64,000 bases of DNA from Bacteroidaceae bacterium (GCA_016302965.1 JAEDMP010000001.1:51257-115256); one strand, 5' to 3'; positions 34,442-44,451 are shown, counted from the first letter of the stretch. Numbers and translations: made by a program. Notes: a model not told the origin generated them from the sequence alone.

Positions 34442-36235
34442 CTATTCTACGACAATGGAGTAGGGCAGGGTGGCCTGCAAACGGTTTCGCTTCTCCGCAG
34501 TCCGAATCATTACCCATTCCTGGTAATGGCTGCCGAGCAGTTCCCTGAACTGGCTGTTGAGATAATTGTCGTCTGTCTGGATCGTTTCCTTGAGCAGTCT
34601 CTCCATCCAGTCTTCTGCTGCCGGATAGTCCTTGCGACGGTAATCGTCCGTCTGAGCCAGACTGGCAGCTTTTTTCACGGCATCGTCCAGCGTGCCCAGT
34701 TGGTCAACCAGCTTCAGTTTCACGGCATCCTGTCCTAACCAAACGCGGCCTTGGGCAATCTCATGCACGCGTTCCTTGGAGAGTTTTCTTCCCTTGGAAA
34801 CCATCGTGATGAAGCGGTCATATCCTTGGTTGATATAGGTTTGCATCAACATCCGCTCTTGGGCGTTGTCCTTGGCGGTCACCAGTCGCTCCATCGAGTT
34901 GGTGAAACGGTTGGTTCCAACCTCGTCGTAAGTCACGCCCAGCTTGTCTGTCAGCAGTCTGCTGACGTTGGGAATCATTCCGAAGATACCGATACTACCA
35001 GTGATTGTGGCGGGTTCGGCAATGATGTACGAGGCTCCGCAACTCAGCATATAGCCTCCCGAGGCAGCTGCTCCTCCCATGGATACGACAACAGGTTTCT
35101 TCTGCTTGAGCAGTTCCACAGCGTGGTGAATCTGTTCAGAGGCCACTGCACTGCCGCCTCCCGAATTGACACGGATGACTACGGCCTTGACGTCATCGTC
35201 ATCCGCCAGTTCGCGAAGGTCTCGGGCCATCGTCTTGCCCACAATACCCTGTTCGCCGGTGAGGCTGCTCAGGTCTGTGTCGCTAATGCCGCCCACAGCA
35301 TAGTAAACGGCCACCTGATCGCCACGTTCCTTCTGGTCCACGATGGTCTTGGCCATGTCTGAGGCTGTTATCTGGGTGATATCATCATCCTGGTCCACTC
35401 CCATCTTCTTTTGTACCAGTGCCTTGAGTTCTTCCGGATATAGCAGTTTGTCAACGAGTCTCATCTTCAGGTAATCCTGCTGGTTGGCAAACAGAAGGAT
35501 GCTGTCGTTGGCAAAGCTGTTGAGAGCCTCGACAGTCGTATGGCGGCTCTTGGCGATGTCGGAGAGCATCATGTTCCAAATGCCCGAGAGATAGGTCATG
35601 CGCTGCTCGCGGTCTTCGGCACTCATGTCGGTTCGGGTCATACTTTCCACATAGCTCTTATACTTGCCTACGCGCATGGCCTGGTAGTCAACACCAATTT
35701 TGTCGAACAGTCCTTTATAATAGGCTGTGCGGCTGCCCAATCCTCTGAAATCGATGGAGCCTGTCGTATTGAGATAGAGTTCGTCGGCCACCGATGCCAC
35801 ATAGTATGCACCTTGTGTAAATTGGTCTGAATAGGCAATGACCCATTTGTTGCTCTTTTTGAATGCGTTGAGCGAACGGCGTAGGGCTATCATCGTGGCA
35901 GGCGAATCGAATGAAGCGGGGCCGGCCTCGATATAGATACCTTTGATGTGTTCATTGTCTTTGGCTTTCTCGATAGCTTCTGTCAATTGGTCAAGTCCTT
36001 GTGTTTCCATGTCCTGATTCATGAATTTCATGAAAGGAAGGCCATTGTCCGTGCCGCGCTCTTGGATAAAGCCGCAGAGCTTGATTGTCATGACCGAATT
36101 GGACTTCACTTCTGGCAATTTGCTTTCGGATGCCAACATACCGGTGATGGCAATGATGGCGAGGAACATACTGATTGACATGAATACCATGATGCCCACC
36201 ACGGTGGAGAAGACATGTTTGAGGAACGATTTCAT
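34442..36235 (-). CDS. sppA: Signal peptide peptidase SppA, 67K type
   Basis: The 597-residue inner-membrane serine protease degrades cleaved signal peptides. An N-terminal helix (STVVGIMVFMSISMFLAII) is followed by two S49 domains. The nucleophile lies in SMGGAAASGGYMLSCGA near residue 391, and VNSGGGSAVASEQ is the preceding conserved loop; the catalytic Lys is expected in the first S49 repeat (RVGKYKSYVE). Length matches the long Gram-negative form. It lies 76 bases downstream of ispE and 96 upstream of lpxK. Confidence 0.96.
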   Translation of the reverse strand: MKSFLKHVFSTVVGIMVFMSISMFLAIIAITGMLASESKLPEVKSNSVMTIKLCGFIQERGTDNGLPFMKFMNQDMETQGLDQLTEAIEKAKDNEHIKGIYIEAGPASFDSPATMIALRRSLNAFKKSNKWVIAYSDQFTQGAYYVASVADELYLNTTGSIDFRGLGSRTAYYKGLFDKIGVDYQAMRVGKYKSYVESMTRTDMSAEDREQRMTYLSGIWNMMLSDIAKSRHTTVEALNSFANDSILLFANQQDYLKMRLVDKLLYPEELKALVQKKMGVDQDDDITQITASDMAKTIVDQKERGDQVAVYYAVGGISDTDLSSLTGEQGIVGKTMARDLRELADDDDVKAVVIRVNSGGGSAVASEQIHHAVELLKQKKPVVVSMGGAAASGGYMLSCGASYIIAEPATITGSIGIFGMIPNVSRLLTDKLGVTYDEVGTNRFTNSMERLVTAKDNAQERMLMQTYINQGYDRFITMVSKGRKLSKERVHEIAQGRVWLGQDAVKLKLVDQLGTLDDAVKKAASLAQTDDYRRKDYPAAEDWMERLLKETIQTDDNYLNSQFRELLGSHYQEWVMIRTAEKRNRLQATLPYSIVVE

Positions 36236-36311
36236 AATTGTAAGGGATTGAATGTTCTATTATGTTAACGGGTTGAAGTAGAGAGTGAAAAGTACTTGGC
36301 GTAAACGTGTT

Positions 36312-37160
36312 TCAGAGAGCTATTGCTGCTGTATAGCAGTCCTTGAACTGATGAGTGAAATCCGTGGGTATGGCACCTCTGTGGAATAGTCCGAAAAGAC
36401 TGCTTCCGCTACCGCTCATGGCCGCGTAGACGGCTCCTGTATCATAGAGCTGCTGTTTGATTTCTGCCAAGCGAGGATGCTGGGGGAAGATGCTTGACTC
36501 AAAGTCGTTGACCAGCAGATTGCGCCAGGTTTCCACGGGTTGCATGACGATGTCGGCACAGTTGCGGGATGGCTGATGGGGAGTGATAAGGGCAAATGCC
36601 TCTTTGGTGGAAACAGGAATATCGGGTTTTACCACCAGGATATCCCATCCGCCCAAATTCAGTTCAATCGGATGCAGTTGCTCTCCAATCCCTTCTGCAT
36701 AACTCGGCTTGCAGGTGATAAAGAACGGACAGTCGGCTCCGAGCGAGGCGGCCATAGATATCATTTCTTCTTCTGACATCTGCAACTGAAGCCATTCGTT
36801 GAGAGCCCTGATCATGAAGGCACAATCGCTGGACCCGCCGCCCATGCCGGCTTGGGTGGGGATTGACTTGAACAGGTGGGCATGGAGGCGGGGCAGGGAG
36901 TAGCGCTCGCTCACCTTATTATAGGCACGTACGACCAGGTTGCGCTGTTCGTCCCCTTCGATGTCCACGCCAGTCACCTTCAAGTCGCAATGATAACTGG
37001 AGGGGAAATCAGGATGCATCGTCGACAATTCCAACACGTCGCAGATGGGGAGTGGATAGAAAACGGTCTCCAGGTTGTGGTAGCCATCGCTCCGTTTGGA
37101 TACGATGTTCAAACCCAGATTGATCTTGGCAACAGGCCGTGTGAGAAAGGTTGAATCCAT
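36312..37160 (-). CDS. ispE: 4-diphosphocytidyl-2-C-methyl-D-erythritol kinase
   Basis: This GHMP kinase of the MEP isoprenoid pathway has 282 residues from the ATG at 37160. The start PVAKINLGLNIVSKRSDGYHNLETVF is typical, the ATP loop QAGMGGGSSDCAF spans about 104-115, and the C-terminal GSGSSLFGLF motif is present. A longer frame to 37217 would add 19 residues that fall in the promoter region, so the inner start is used. It is the first gene of ispE-sppA-lpxK-thiL. Confidence 0.96.
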   Translation of the reverse strand: MDSTFLTRPVAKINLGLNIVSKRSDGYHNLETVFYPLPICDVLELSTMHPDFPSSYHCDLKVTGVDIEGDEQRNLVVRAYNKVSERYSLPRLHAHLFKSIPTQAGMGGGSSDCAFMIRALNEWLQLQMSEEEMISMAASLGADCPFFITCKPSYAEGIGEQLHPIELNLGGWDILVVKPDIPVSTKEAFALITPHQPSRNCADIVMQPVETWRNLLVNDFESSIFPQHPRLAEIKQQLYDTGAVYAAMSGSGSSLFGLFHRGAIPTDFTHQFKDCYTAAIAL

Positions 37161-37214
37161 GGCTTTTGGGGTTTCTACAAGATGATTTTTCTGACTAATC
37201 GTGAATTGATGCTG

Positions 37215-37222
37215 CAAATTTA
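37215..37222 (-). promoter_or_regulatory. -7 element for ispE
   Basis: TAAATTTG on the minus strand, 55 bases before the ATG at 37160; it lies inside the longer ispE reading frame and supports the inner start. Confidence 0.5.
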
Positions 37223-37255
37223 CGTTTTATTCGTGAGAAAAAGAAAGATTTTTTG

Positions 37256-37263
37256 TATTTTTG
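37256..37263 (+). promoter_or_regulatory. -7 element for dnaB
   Basis: TATTTTTG on the plus strand, about 86 bases before the dnaB ATG and facing away from the ispE element 34 bases to its left. Confidence 0.55.
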
Positions 37264-37349
37264 CACTTTGAAACAGCAAGAGAGGCCATCTACATCGCCA
37301 AATTTGCCTGTAATGGCCGCTAAAACGTCAGAATTATCACAACTCAAAT

Positions 37350-38894
37350 ATGGCAGAAAACAACAAAACCCCACAAAGGAGGACCCAGCAGCAGCCTCTT
37401 GACAACACATACGCACATCTCCAGCCGCAGGCGCTCGAAGTGGAGAGGGCTGTAATCGGAGCTCTCATGATTGACAAGGATGCATACGCAGTGGTCTGCG
37501 AGATGCTCTATCCCGAGAGCTTTTACGACAACAAGCACCAGCTCATCTTCGCTGCCATCCGTGACTTGAGTATGGCTGAGCGACCGGTGGATGTGCTGAC
37601 CGTCATGGACCAACTGGCCAAGAACGGAACGCTTGAACGCGCCGGTGGACCAGCCTATATCACGGAGCTGAGCTCCAGAGTGGCTAGTTCGGCCAACATT
37701 GAATATCATGCACGTATCGTCGCCCAAAAGTTTCTGGCCCGTCAGCTGATTTCCTTTGCATCAGGCATCGAGACCAAAGCCTTTGATGACACCATCGATG
37801 TGGATGACCTGATGCAGGAGGCTGAAGGCTCTCTCTTCGAACTGTCGCAGAGGAACATGAAGAAGGATTACACCCAGATTGACCCGGTCATCAAAAACGC
37901 CATTGAGGTCATCCAGAAGGCTTCGGCCAACAAGGACGGTCTGACCGGTGTGCCAACAGGATACCACAAACTTGACGATATCACCAGTGGATGGCAGTCG
38001 AGCGACCTGGTCATCATCGCTGGACGCCCCGCCATGGGAAAGACCTCTTTCGCCCTTTCCATGGCCAAGAATATCGCCGCCGACTACAAGGTGCCCATGG
38101 CCTTCTTCTCTTTGGAAATGAGCAATGTGCAACTGGTCAACAGATTGATATCCAACTGCTGTGAAATCCAAGGCAGCAAGATTCTCAACGGACAGTTGCA
38201 ACCCGATGAGTGGGAACGTCTGGACAAGCAAGTGAACAATCTCATCGGAGCACCATTGTATGTGGATGACACCCCCGGTCTGTCTGTGTTCGAACTGCGC
38301 ACCAAGGCTCGACGACTGGTAAGGGAACATGGCGTGAAAATCATCATGATTGACTACCTGCAGCTGATGAATGCCAACGGTATGCGGTTCTCGTCACGAC
38401 AAGAAGAGGTGTCGGTCATCTCACGCTCGCTCAAGGGATTGGCCAAGGAACTGGATATCCCCATCCTGGCCTTGAGCCAGCTGAACCGTGGTGTGGAGTC
38501 GCGTGAGGGATTGGAGGGAAAACGCCCGCAGTTGAGCGACCTGCGTGAGTCAGGAGCCATCGAGCAGGATGCCGACATGGTGCTCTTCGTCCATCGTCCG
38601 GAATACTATCACATCTATCAGGATGACAATGGAAGAGATTTGAGGGGTATGGCGCAGATCATCATAGCCAAGCACCGTAAGGGTGCAACGGGTGATGTGC
38701 TGCTCACCTTCCGCGGAGAGTTTACCCGATTCGAGAATCCTGAAGACTCGCGTTTGAGCAAGAAAAAGACACAAGAGGGAGAGATTCTGGGGTCGAAAGT
38801 AAATGGCGGGGAACCAACCGGCATGGTGCCCGAGGCTTACTCACCATTCGATACGATGATGGTACCGCCTCCCGACGGTCCCCTGCCGTTCTAA
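37350..38894 (+). CDS. dnaB: Replicative DNA helicase
   Basis: The 514-residue protein has the DnaB N-terminal domain (about 25-130; PQALEVERAVIGALMIDKDAY) and the RecA-like motor domain (about 195-465). Walker A is GRPAMGKTSFAL near residue 226, Walker B is IIMIDYLQLM, and SQLNRGVE and LRESGAIEQDADMVLF are later helicase motifs. A 50-residue proline-rich tail follows. It unwinds DNA at the replication fork. No intein is present. Monocistronic, divergent from ispE. Confidence 0.97.
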   Translation: MAENNKTPQRRTQQQPLDNTYAHLQPQALEVERAVIGALMIDKDAYAVVCEMLYPESFYDNKHQLIFAAIRDLSMAERPVDVLTVMDQLAKNGTLERAGGPAYITELSSRVASSANIEYHARIVAQKFLARQLISFASGIETKAFDDTIDVDDLMQEAEGSLFELSQRNMKKDYTQIDPVIKNAIEVIQKASANKDGLTGVPTGYHKLDDITSGWQSSDLVIIAGRPAMGKTSFALSMAKNIAADYKVPMAFFSLEMSNVQLVNRLISNCCEIQGSKILNGQLQPDEWERLDKQVNNLIGAPLYVDDTPGLSVFELRTKARRLVREHGVKIIMIDYLQLMNANGMRFSSRQEEVSVISRSLKGLAKELDIPILALSQLNRGVESREGLEGKRPQLSDLRESGAIEQDADMVLFVHRPEYYHIYQDDNGRDLRGMAQIIIAKHRKGATGDVLLTFRGEFTRFENPEDSRLSKKKTQEGEILGSKVNGGEPTGMVPEAYSPFDTMMVPPPDGPLPF

Positions 38895-39011
38895 GGCTGA
38901 CAAATCAGATTTTTTGCACACTATCGGCCCGTTGTGCGCAAATTGGGCACCGCAGGTTTTAAAATTGTTTAAATGAATGGTCATTTCTTCGTTTTTTCTG
39001 TTACATTGCTG

Positions 39012-39019
39012 TATCTTTG
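39012..39019 (+). promoter_or_regulatory. -7 element for ffh
   Basis: TATCTTTG, 92 bases before the ffh ATG. The surrounding 19 bases (39006-39024) are identical to the core of the hydrolase promoter at 2602-2620. No TTTG at the usual distance. Confidence 0.6.
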
Positions 39020-39110
39020 CAGTAAATGAAAGCAATCAATAGCGCCTGTCAGGAAACAAGTGGCCGGCAAGTTATAAGAAACAAAATTAATATCGATTCA
39101 CTATACAGAC

Positions 39111-40448
39111 ATGTTTGAAAATTTAAGTGAAAGACTTGAACACTCGTTCAAGATACTGAAGGGTGAAGGAAAAATCACCGAAATCAATGTGGCAGAAACC
39201 CTGAAGGACGTACGCAGAGCCTTGCTCGATGCGGATGTCAATTACAAAGTGGCCAAGAGCTTCACCGATACCGTGAAGCAGAAGGCGATGGGCATGAATG
39301 TGCTCTCGGCCGTGAAACCCAGTCAGATGATGGTGAAAATCGTCCACGACGAGTTGACGGAACTCATGGGCGGTACTGCTGCCGAGTTGAAACTGGAGAA
39401 CAGACCGGCCATTATCCTGATGTCCGGATTGCAGGGTTCTGGTAAAACGACCTTTAGCGGCAAGCTGGCCAACATGCTGAAGAACAAACAGCACAAGAAC
39501 CCCTTGCTCGTGGCCTGCGACGTATACCGCCCCGCTGCTATCGAACAGCTCAAAGTGGTAGGACAGCAGGTTGGTGTCGAGGTTTATTCTGAACCTGATT
39601 CAAAGGATGTTGTTTCCATCGCACAGCATGCCATCCTGCAAGCCAAGCAGAAAAACTATAATGTGGTGATTATCGATACCGCCGGTCGACTGGCCATCGA
39701 TGAGGAGATGATGGATGAGATTGAGACCTTGAAAAAGGCTGTCAATCCCGACGAAACGCTCTTTGTAGTCGACTCTATGACGGGTCAGGATGCCGTGAAT
39801 ACAGCCAAAGAGTTCAATGAACGGCTGGATTTTGATGGCGTGGTGCTGACCAAACTGGATGGTGACACCCGAGGGGGTGCTGCGCTCTCCATTCGTACCG
39901 TTGTGACTAAGCCCATCAAGTTTGTGGGTACGGGTGAAAAGATGGAGGCCATCGATGTATTCCACCCCTCACGTATGGCCGACCGTATTCTCGGCATGGG
40001 TGATATCGTCAGTCTGGTGGAGCGTGCCCAAGAACAGTTTGACGAGAAGCAGGCTCGCGAGTTGGAAAAGAAGATTCGCAAGAACCAGTTTGATTTCAAC
40101 GACTTCATGCAGCAAATCCAACAAATCAAGAAGATGGGTAACATCAAGGATTTGGCGGCAATGATTCCGGGCGTTGGCAAGGCCATCAAGGATGTGGACA
40201 TCGACGACAATGCGTTCAAGAGCATCGAAGCTATCATCTACAGTATGACTCCTAAAGAACGCTCGCATCCTGAAATCATCAACCAGAGCCGCCGCAACCG
40301 GATTGCCAAAGGTTCGGGAACCAATATCCAGGAAGTGAACCGGCTGATGAAGCAGTTTGAGCAGACGCGCAAGATGATGAAGCTCGTGAGCAGTGCGCCC
40401 AGTAGCAAGATGATGCAGATGGCCAACGCCATGCGCCGCAAGATGTAA
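39111..40448 (+). CDS. ffh: Signal recognition particle protein
   Basis: The 445-residue GTPase binds signal sequences of inner-membrane proteins and SRP RNA. The N-terminal helical bundle (MFENLSERLEHSFKILKG) is followed by the G domain with P-loop GLQGSGKTTFSGKLA near residue 105, DTAGRLAID and TKLDGDTRGGAALS. The M domain (from about 300) ends in the methionine-rich QTRKMMKLVSS and MMQMANAMRRKM. Complete. folD follows 29 bases later and is probably co-transcribed. Confidence 0.97.
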   Translation: MFENLSERLEHSFKILKGEGKITEINVAETLKDVRRALLDADVNYKVAKSFTDTVKQKAMGMNVLSAVKPSQMMVKIVHDELTELMGGTAAELKLENRPAIILMSGLQGSGKTTFSGKLANMLKNKQHKNPLLVACDVYRPAAIEQLKVVGQQVGVEVYSEPDSKDVVSIAQHAILQAKQKNYNVVIIDTAGRLAIDEEMMDEIETLKKAVNPDETLFVVDSMTGQDAVNTAKEFNERLDFDGVVLTKLDGDTRGGAALSIRTVVTKPIKFVGTGEKMEAIDVFHPSRMADRILGMGDIVSLVERAQEQFDEKQARELEKKIRKNQFDFNDFMQQIQQIKKMGNIKDLAAMIPGVGKAIKDVDIDDNAFKSIEAIIYSMTPKERSHPEIINQSRRNRIAKGSGTNIQEVNRLMKQFEQTRKMMKLVSSAPSSKMMQMANAMRRKM

Positions 40449-40477
40449 TGTGTGAAATCAAATAAAGAACTAGATAT

Positions 40478-41356
40478 ATGCAGTTGATTGACGGAAAGGC
40501 TACCGCTGCTGCCATCAAGCAGGAGATAGCCCAAGAAGTAAAGGATATCGTTGCCAAAGGTGGCAAACAACCCCATCTGGCTGCCGTCTTGGTGGGCCAT
40601 GATGGCGGTTCGGAGACCTATGTGAAGAACAAGGTGCTGGCTTGTGAGGCCTGTGGCTTCAAGTCAACTCTCATCCGTTTTGAAGACAGTGTGACCGAAG
40701 AGGAACTCTTGCAATGCGTCGATCAGCTCAACCGGGATGCTGACGTTGACGGTTTTATTGTCCAGTTGCCCTTGCCCCGCCACATTGACGAACAGAAGGT
40801 GATTGAGGCGATTGACTATCGGAAGGATGTCGATGGTTTCCATCCTGTGAATGTGGGACGTATGGCTATTGGGCTGCCCTGCTTTATTTCAGCCACACCG
40901 CTCGGCATTCTTACCCTGCTGCAGCGATATCAAATCGAAACACGCGGCAAGAAATGCGTCATACTCGGACGTTCCAACATCGTAGGAAAGCCCATGGCAC
41001 AATTGATGATGCAGAAACAGTATGGTGACGCTACCGTTACTGTATGCCATAGCCGCTCTACCACCCTCAAGGAGGAGTGCCGCCAGGCAGATATCATCAT
41101 CGCTGCCATCGGCAGTCCCGATTTCGTTACGGCAGATATGGTGAAGGAGGGGGCTGTCATTATCGATGTGGGTACCACCCGCGTACCTGATGCCTCACGC
41201 AAGAGCGGATTCCGGCTGAATGGCGATGTGAAGTTTGACGAGGTGGCACCCAAGTGCTCTTTCATCACTCCCGTTCCGGGCGGTGTCGGACCGATGACCA
41301 TTTGTTCACTGATGAAAAACACCCTCGCCGCTGGCAAGAAGGAGTACTATCAATGA
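40478..41356 (+). CDS. folD: Bifunctional methylene-THF dehydrogenase / methenyl-THF cyclohydrolase
   Basis: The 292-residue enzyme converts 5,10-methylene-THF to 10-formyl-THF with NADP. Signatures are [13 protein letters not shown] (catalytic Lys), [24 protein letters not shown] and [11 protein letters not shown]. It uses the methylene-THF made by GlyA. Its stop codon overlaps the start of the tiny TPR gene (ATGA), so the two are translationally coupled. Confidence 0.97.
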   Translation: MQLIDGKATAAAIKQEIAQEVKDIVAKGGKQPHLAAVLVGHDGGSETYVKNKVLACEACGFKSTLIRFEDSVTEEELLQCVDQLNRDADVDGFIVQLPLPRHIDEQKVIEAIDYRKDVDGFHPVNVGRMAIGLPCFISATPLGILTLLQRYQIETRGKKCVILGRSNIVGKPMAQLMMQKQYGDATVTVCHSRSTTLKEECRQADIIIAAIGSPDFVTADMVKEGAVIIDVGTTRVPDASRKSGFRLNGDVKFDEVAPKCSFITPVPGGVGPMTICSLMKNTLAAGKKEYYQ

Positions 41357-41532
41357 CCGCTGAAGAGCTCTATGTTCAAGGCAATCAATTCCGGCGACAG
41401 GGAAAGTGGGCAGAGGCCATCAATTGTTATACAGAAGCTGTAGAACTGAATCCCGAAAGTGAGGCTGCCGAAGCCAAACGGATGCTGGAAGACATCTTGA
41501 ACTTCTATCATAAAGATATGTATAACCCCTGA
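41353..41532 (+). CDS. Small TPR protein coupled to folD
   Basis: The 59-residue protein starts at the ATG overlapping the folD stop (ATGA at 41353-41356). It contains one TPR motif ([30 protein letters not shown]) and a second partial helix ([16 protein letters not shown]). Similar tiny TPR proteins sit before VorB-type oxidoreductase operons in Bacteroidales, which suggests a scaffold or assembly role. A longer upstream frame from 41254 overlaps folD out of frame and was not used. Confidence 0.8.
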   Translation: MTAEELYVQGNQFRRQGKWAEAINCYTEAVELNPESEAAEAKRMLEDILNFYHKDMYNP

Positions 41533-41597
41533 GGCTGAGAACGCACACAGCTATTCTCAGAACAAGGGGAGATACCCCATACTTAATAATTGTTACT

Positions 41598-41831
41598 ATG
41601 AGTAAAGTGAAAGGTGCTATCGTGGTGGACACCACTCGTTGCAAGGGATGTGCGCTCTGTGTAGAAGCATGCCCCAAAGACGTAATCATGCTGGCAAAGA
41701 AAGTGAATGTCCACGGCTACCCCTACGTGGAGGTGGTGTATGCAGACGATTGTATCGGCTGCGCCTCATGTGGTATTGTCTGTCCAGACGGATGTATCAC
41801 GGTGTATAGAACCAAGTTGGAAAAGGAGTAA
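41598..41831 (+). CDS. Ferredoxin-like delta subunit of 2-oxoacid:ferredoxin oxidoreductase
   Basis: The 77-residue protein has two 4Fe-4S clusters: CKGCALCVEACP and CIGCASCGIVCP. It wires electrons between the catalytic subunits and ferredoxin. The alpha gene begins 5 bases after its stop, in the order delta, alpha, beta, gamma typical of this complex in Bacteroidales. Confidence 0.94.
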   Translation: MSKVKGAIVVDTTRCKGCALCVEACPKDVIMLAKKVNVHGYPYVEVVYADDCIGCASCGIVCPDGCITVYRTKLEKE

Positions 41832-41836
41832 ACATC

Positions 41837-42922
41837 ATGGCTGAACAAGAAGTAACGCTGATGAAAGGCAACGAGGCGATTGCCCGGGCTGCCATTCGAA
41901 CGGGTGTGGATGGATTCTTTGGATATCCCATCACACCGCAGAGTGAGATTATTGAGACGCTTGCTCTCGACAAACCTTGGGAAACCACAGGTATGGTTGT
42001 GTTGCAGGCGGAGAGTGAAGTGGCATCCATCAACATGGTATACGGTGGAGCTGGAGCCGGCAAAAAGGTGTTTACATCCTCATCCAGTCCCGGTGTGGCC
42101 CTCATGCAGGAAGGTATCACCTATATGGCAGGTGCCGAACTGCCTGGTGTCGTGGTCAATGTGCAGCGCGGTGGTCCAGGATTGGGTACGATCCAACCCT
42201 CACAGAGTGACTATTTTCAGGCAACACGAGGTGGCGGCAATGGTGACTACGAGGTGATTGTTCTGGCACCCAACTCTGTTCAGGAGATGGCCGACTTTGT
42301 CGATTTGGCTTTCACACTCGCTTTCAAGTACCGCAATCCGGCCATGATACTCAGCGATGGTGTCATCGGCCAGATGATGGAGAAAGTGGTGTTGCCTCCC
42401 TATCGTCCACGTCGCACGGAAGAAGAAATCAAGAAAGACTGCCCTTGGGCCACTTTCGGACGCACCAAAGACCGTCAGCCCAATATCCTGACGTCACTGG
42501 AACTGAAACCCGAAGAGATGGAAAAGCATAATATCCACCTGCAACAGAAATATGCCACCATCAAGGAGAATGAGGTGAGATTTGAAGCAACCGATTGCGA
42601 AGATGCTGACTATGTTATCGTCGCTTTCGGCAGTGCTTCACGCATCGCACAGAAGGCTGTGGAGATTGCGGCTGAGGAGCATATCAAGGTGGGCCTCTTC
42701 CGACCCATCACACTTTGGCCTTTCCCGGAAAAACAGATTGCCGAGGTGGCTAAAGGCAAGAAAGGCATCCTCGTGGCTGAAATCAATGCCGGCCAGATGG
42801 TACAAGATGTGCGTTTGGCCATCAATGGTGCTGTGCCCGTCGAGCATTTCGGACGTTTGGGAGGTATCGTTCCCGAACCCAACGAGATTGTAGCCGCTCT
42901 CAAGGAGAAACTGATGAAATAG
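41837..42922 (+). CDS. vorB: 2-oxoacid:ferredoxin oxidoreductase alpha subunit (VorB type)
   Basis: The 361-residue protein has the pyrimidine-binding and transketolase-C-like parts of the alpha chain (AAIRTGVDGFFGYPITPQSEI near the start; FTSSSSPGVALMQEGITYMAG; NVQRGGPGLGTIQPSQSDY). With beta, gamma and delta it oxidises branched-chain 2-oxoacids or 2-oxoglutarate to the acyl-CoA, reducing ferredoxin, or runs in reverse. Sequence alone does not separate the Vor and Kor substrates. Confidence 0.93.
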   Translation: MAEQEVTLMKGNEAIARAAIRTGVDGFFGYPITPQSEIIETLALDKPWETTGMVVLQAESEVASINMVYGGAGAGKKVFTSSSSPGVALMQEGITYMAGAELPGVVVNVQRGGPGLGTIQPSQSDYFQATRGGGNGDYEVIVLAPNSVQEMADFVDLAFTLAFKYRNPAMILSDGVIGQMMEKVVLPPYRPRRTEEEIKKDCPWATFGRTKDRQPNILTSLELKPEEMEKHNIHLQQKYATIKENEVRFEATDCEDADYVIVAFGSASRIAQKAVEIAAEEHIKVGLFRPITLWPFPEKQIAEVAKGKKGILVAEINAGQMVQDVRLAINGAVPVEHFGRLGGIVPEPNEIVAALKEKLMK

Positions 42923-42959
42923 TTCAGTTGGATTTTGTGACAATTAGGAACACTCATTA

Positions 42960-43739
42960 ATGGAATATTGTATGGAACAGACAATCATATCTCCAGAGAA
43001 TATCGTATATCAGAAGCCGTCGCTCATGAATGACGTGCAGATGCACTATTGCCCAGGCTGCAGTCACGGCGTGGTTCATAAGCTTGTGGCAGAGGTTATT
43101 GAGGAAATGGGGCTGCAGGAGAAATCCGTTGGTGTGAGCCCCGTCGGCTGTGCCGTCTTTGCCTACCGCTATCTCGACATTGACTGGCAGGAGGCGGCCC
43201 ACGGTCGTGCGCCCGCTGTGGCGACGGCCATCAAGCGCCTGTGGCCTGACCGTCTTGTCTTCACCTATCAAGGTGACGGCGACCTGGCTTGTATTGGAGC
43301 TTGTGAGACTATCCACGCATTGAATCGTGGTGAGAATATCGTAATCATCTTTATCAATAATGCCATTTACGGAATGACTGGCGGACAGATGGCTCCTACC
43401 ACCTTGATGGGACAGAAGACAAGCACTTGCCCTTATGGTCGTGTGGCAGATCTTCATGGTTATCCCCTCAAGATTACCGAACTGGCAGCCCAACTGGAAG
43501 GAACATGCTATGTGACCCGCCAAAGCGTTGAATCTGTCGCCTCTATCCGCAAGGCCAAGAATGCACTCAAGAAGGCTTTCAAGGCATCGATGGATGGCAA
43601 AGGCAGTTCGTTGGTTGAGATTGTCTCAACCTGTAACAGCGGATGGAAACTGTCACCCGTGAAAGCCAATGAATGGATGAAGGAACACATGTTCAAGTTT
43701 TATCCCAAGGGTGATTTGAAGGATACAATTAGTGAATAG
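42960..43739 (+). CDS. 2-oxoacid:ferredoxin oxidoreductase beta subunit
   Basis: The 259-residue thiamine-diphosphate subunit has the TPP motif YQGDGDLACIGACETIHALNRGENI with a downstream FINN, and cysteines including YCPGCSHGVVHK and SPVGCAV that bind the internal 4Fe-4S cluster. An alternative start lies at 42972. Gene order and spacing (37 bases after alpha, 17 before gamma) show one operon. Confidence 0.93.
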   Translation: MEYCMEQTIISPENIVYQKPSLMNDVQMHYCPGCSHGVVHKLVAEVIEEMGLQEKSVGVSPVGCAVFAYRYLDIDWQEAAHGRAPAVATAIKRLWPDRLVFTYQGDGDLACIGACETIHALNRGENIVIIFINNAIYGMTGGQMAPTTLMGQKTSTCPYGRVADLHGYPLKITELAAQLEGTCYVTRQSVESVASIRKAKNALKKAFKASMDGKGSSLVEIVSTCNSGWKLSPVKANEWMKEHMFKFYPKGDLKDTISE

Positions 43740-43756
43740 TAACAAGCGTTAGAACG

Positions 43757-44293
43757 ATGAAAAAGGAAATTATCATATCTGGTTTTGGCGGACAGGGCGT
43801 ACTCTCTATGGGTAAGATTCTGGCTTATTCTGCATTGATGGAGGATAAGGAAGTGACCTGGATGCCCGCATACGGTCCTGAACAGCGCGGCGGTACCGCC
43901 AATGTGACAGTTATCGTCAGTGACGAGAAGATTTCATCGCCCATCCTTAGCTCATACGATGTGGCTGTTGTGTTAAACCAGCCTTCGCTCGACAAGTTCG
44001 AGCCGAAAGTTAAGCCTGGCGGTATCATCATCTATGATGGCTATGGTATTATCAATCCTCCTACACGCACCGACATTACCGTCTATCGTGTGGATGCGAT
44101 GGACAAAGCTGCTGAGATGAAGAACAGCAAGATTTTCAATATGATTATCCTGGGCGGATTGCTGAAAGTATGTCCTGTCGTTAGCTCTCAAGGTGTCGAG
44201 AAAGGATTATACAAGACGCTTCCGGAACGTCACCATGCTCTGATTCCTCTGAATATGCAGGCCTTTGAGGAAGGTGGAAAAATTATCGGATAA
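43757..44293 (+). CDS. 2-oxoacid:ferredoxin oxidoreductase gamma subunit
   Basis: The 178-residue protein starts with the family motif ISGFGGQGVLSMGKILAYSA and has MPAYGPEQRGGTANV. It is the pyruvate ferredoxin oxidoreductase gamma domain as a separate chain. It is the last gene of the oxidoreductase operon and is followed by the terminator at 44331-44387. Confidence 0.94.
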   Translation: MKKEIIISGFGGQGVLSMGKILAYSALMEDKEVTWMPAYGPEQRGGTANVTVIVSDEKISSPILSSYDVAVVLNQPSLDKFEPKVKPGGIIIYDGYGIINPPTRTDITVYRVDAMDKAAEMKNSKIFNMIILGGLLKVCPVVSSQGVEKGLYKTLPERHHALIPLNMQAFEEGGKIIG

Positions 44294-44330
44294 ATCTATT
44301 TCCCGATGATGCGATTGCATCCTGATAGAA

Positions 44331-44387
44331 ACTGACGGACAAGCGCAGGCTGTGTATGCCTCTTTGTCCGTCAGTTTTGTTTTTCTT
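44331..44387 (+). terminator. Terminator after the oxidoreductase operon
   Basis: ACTGACGGACAA (44331-44342) pairs with TTGTCCGTCAGT (44364-44375), then TTTGTTTTTCTT. It separates the operon from the convergent EFR1 gene. Confidence 0.85.
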
Positions 44388-44451
44388 CTGTTTGATGCTG
44401 TTTTTTCAGGTACTGTCAGAACATTTCCCGGATGACCAGAGAAATCTGAAA

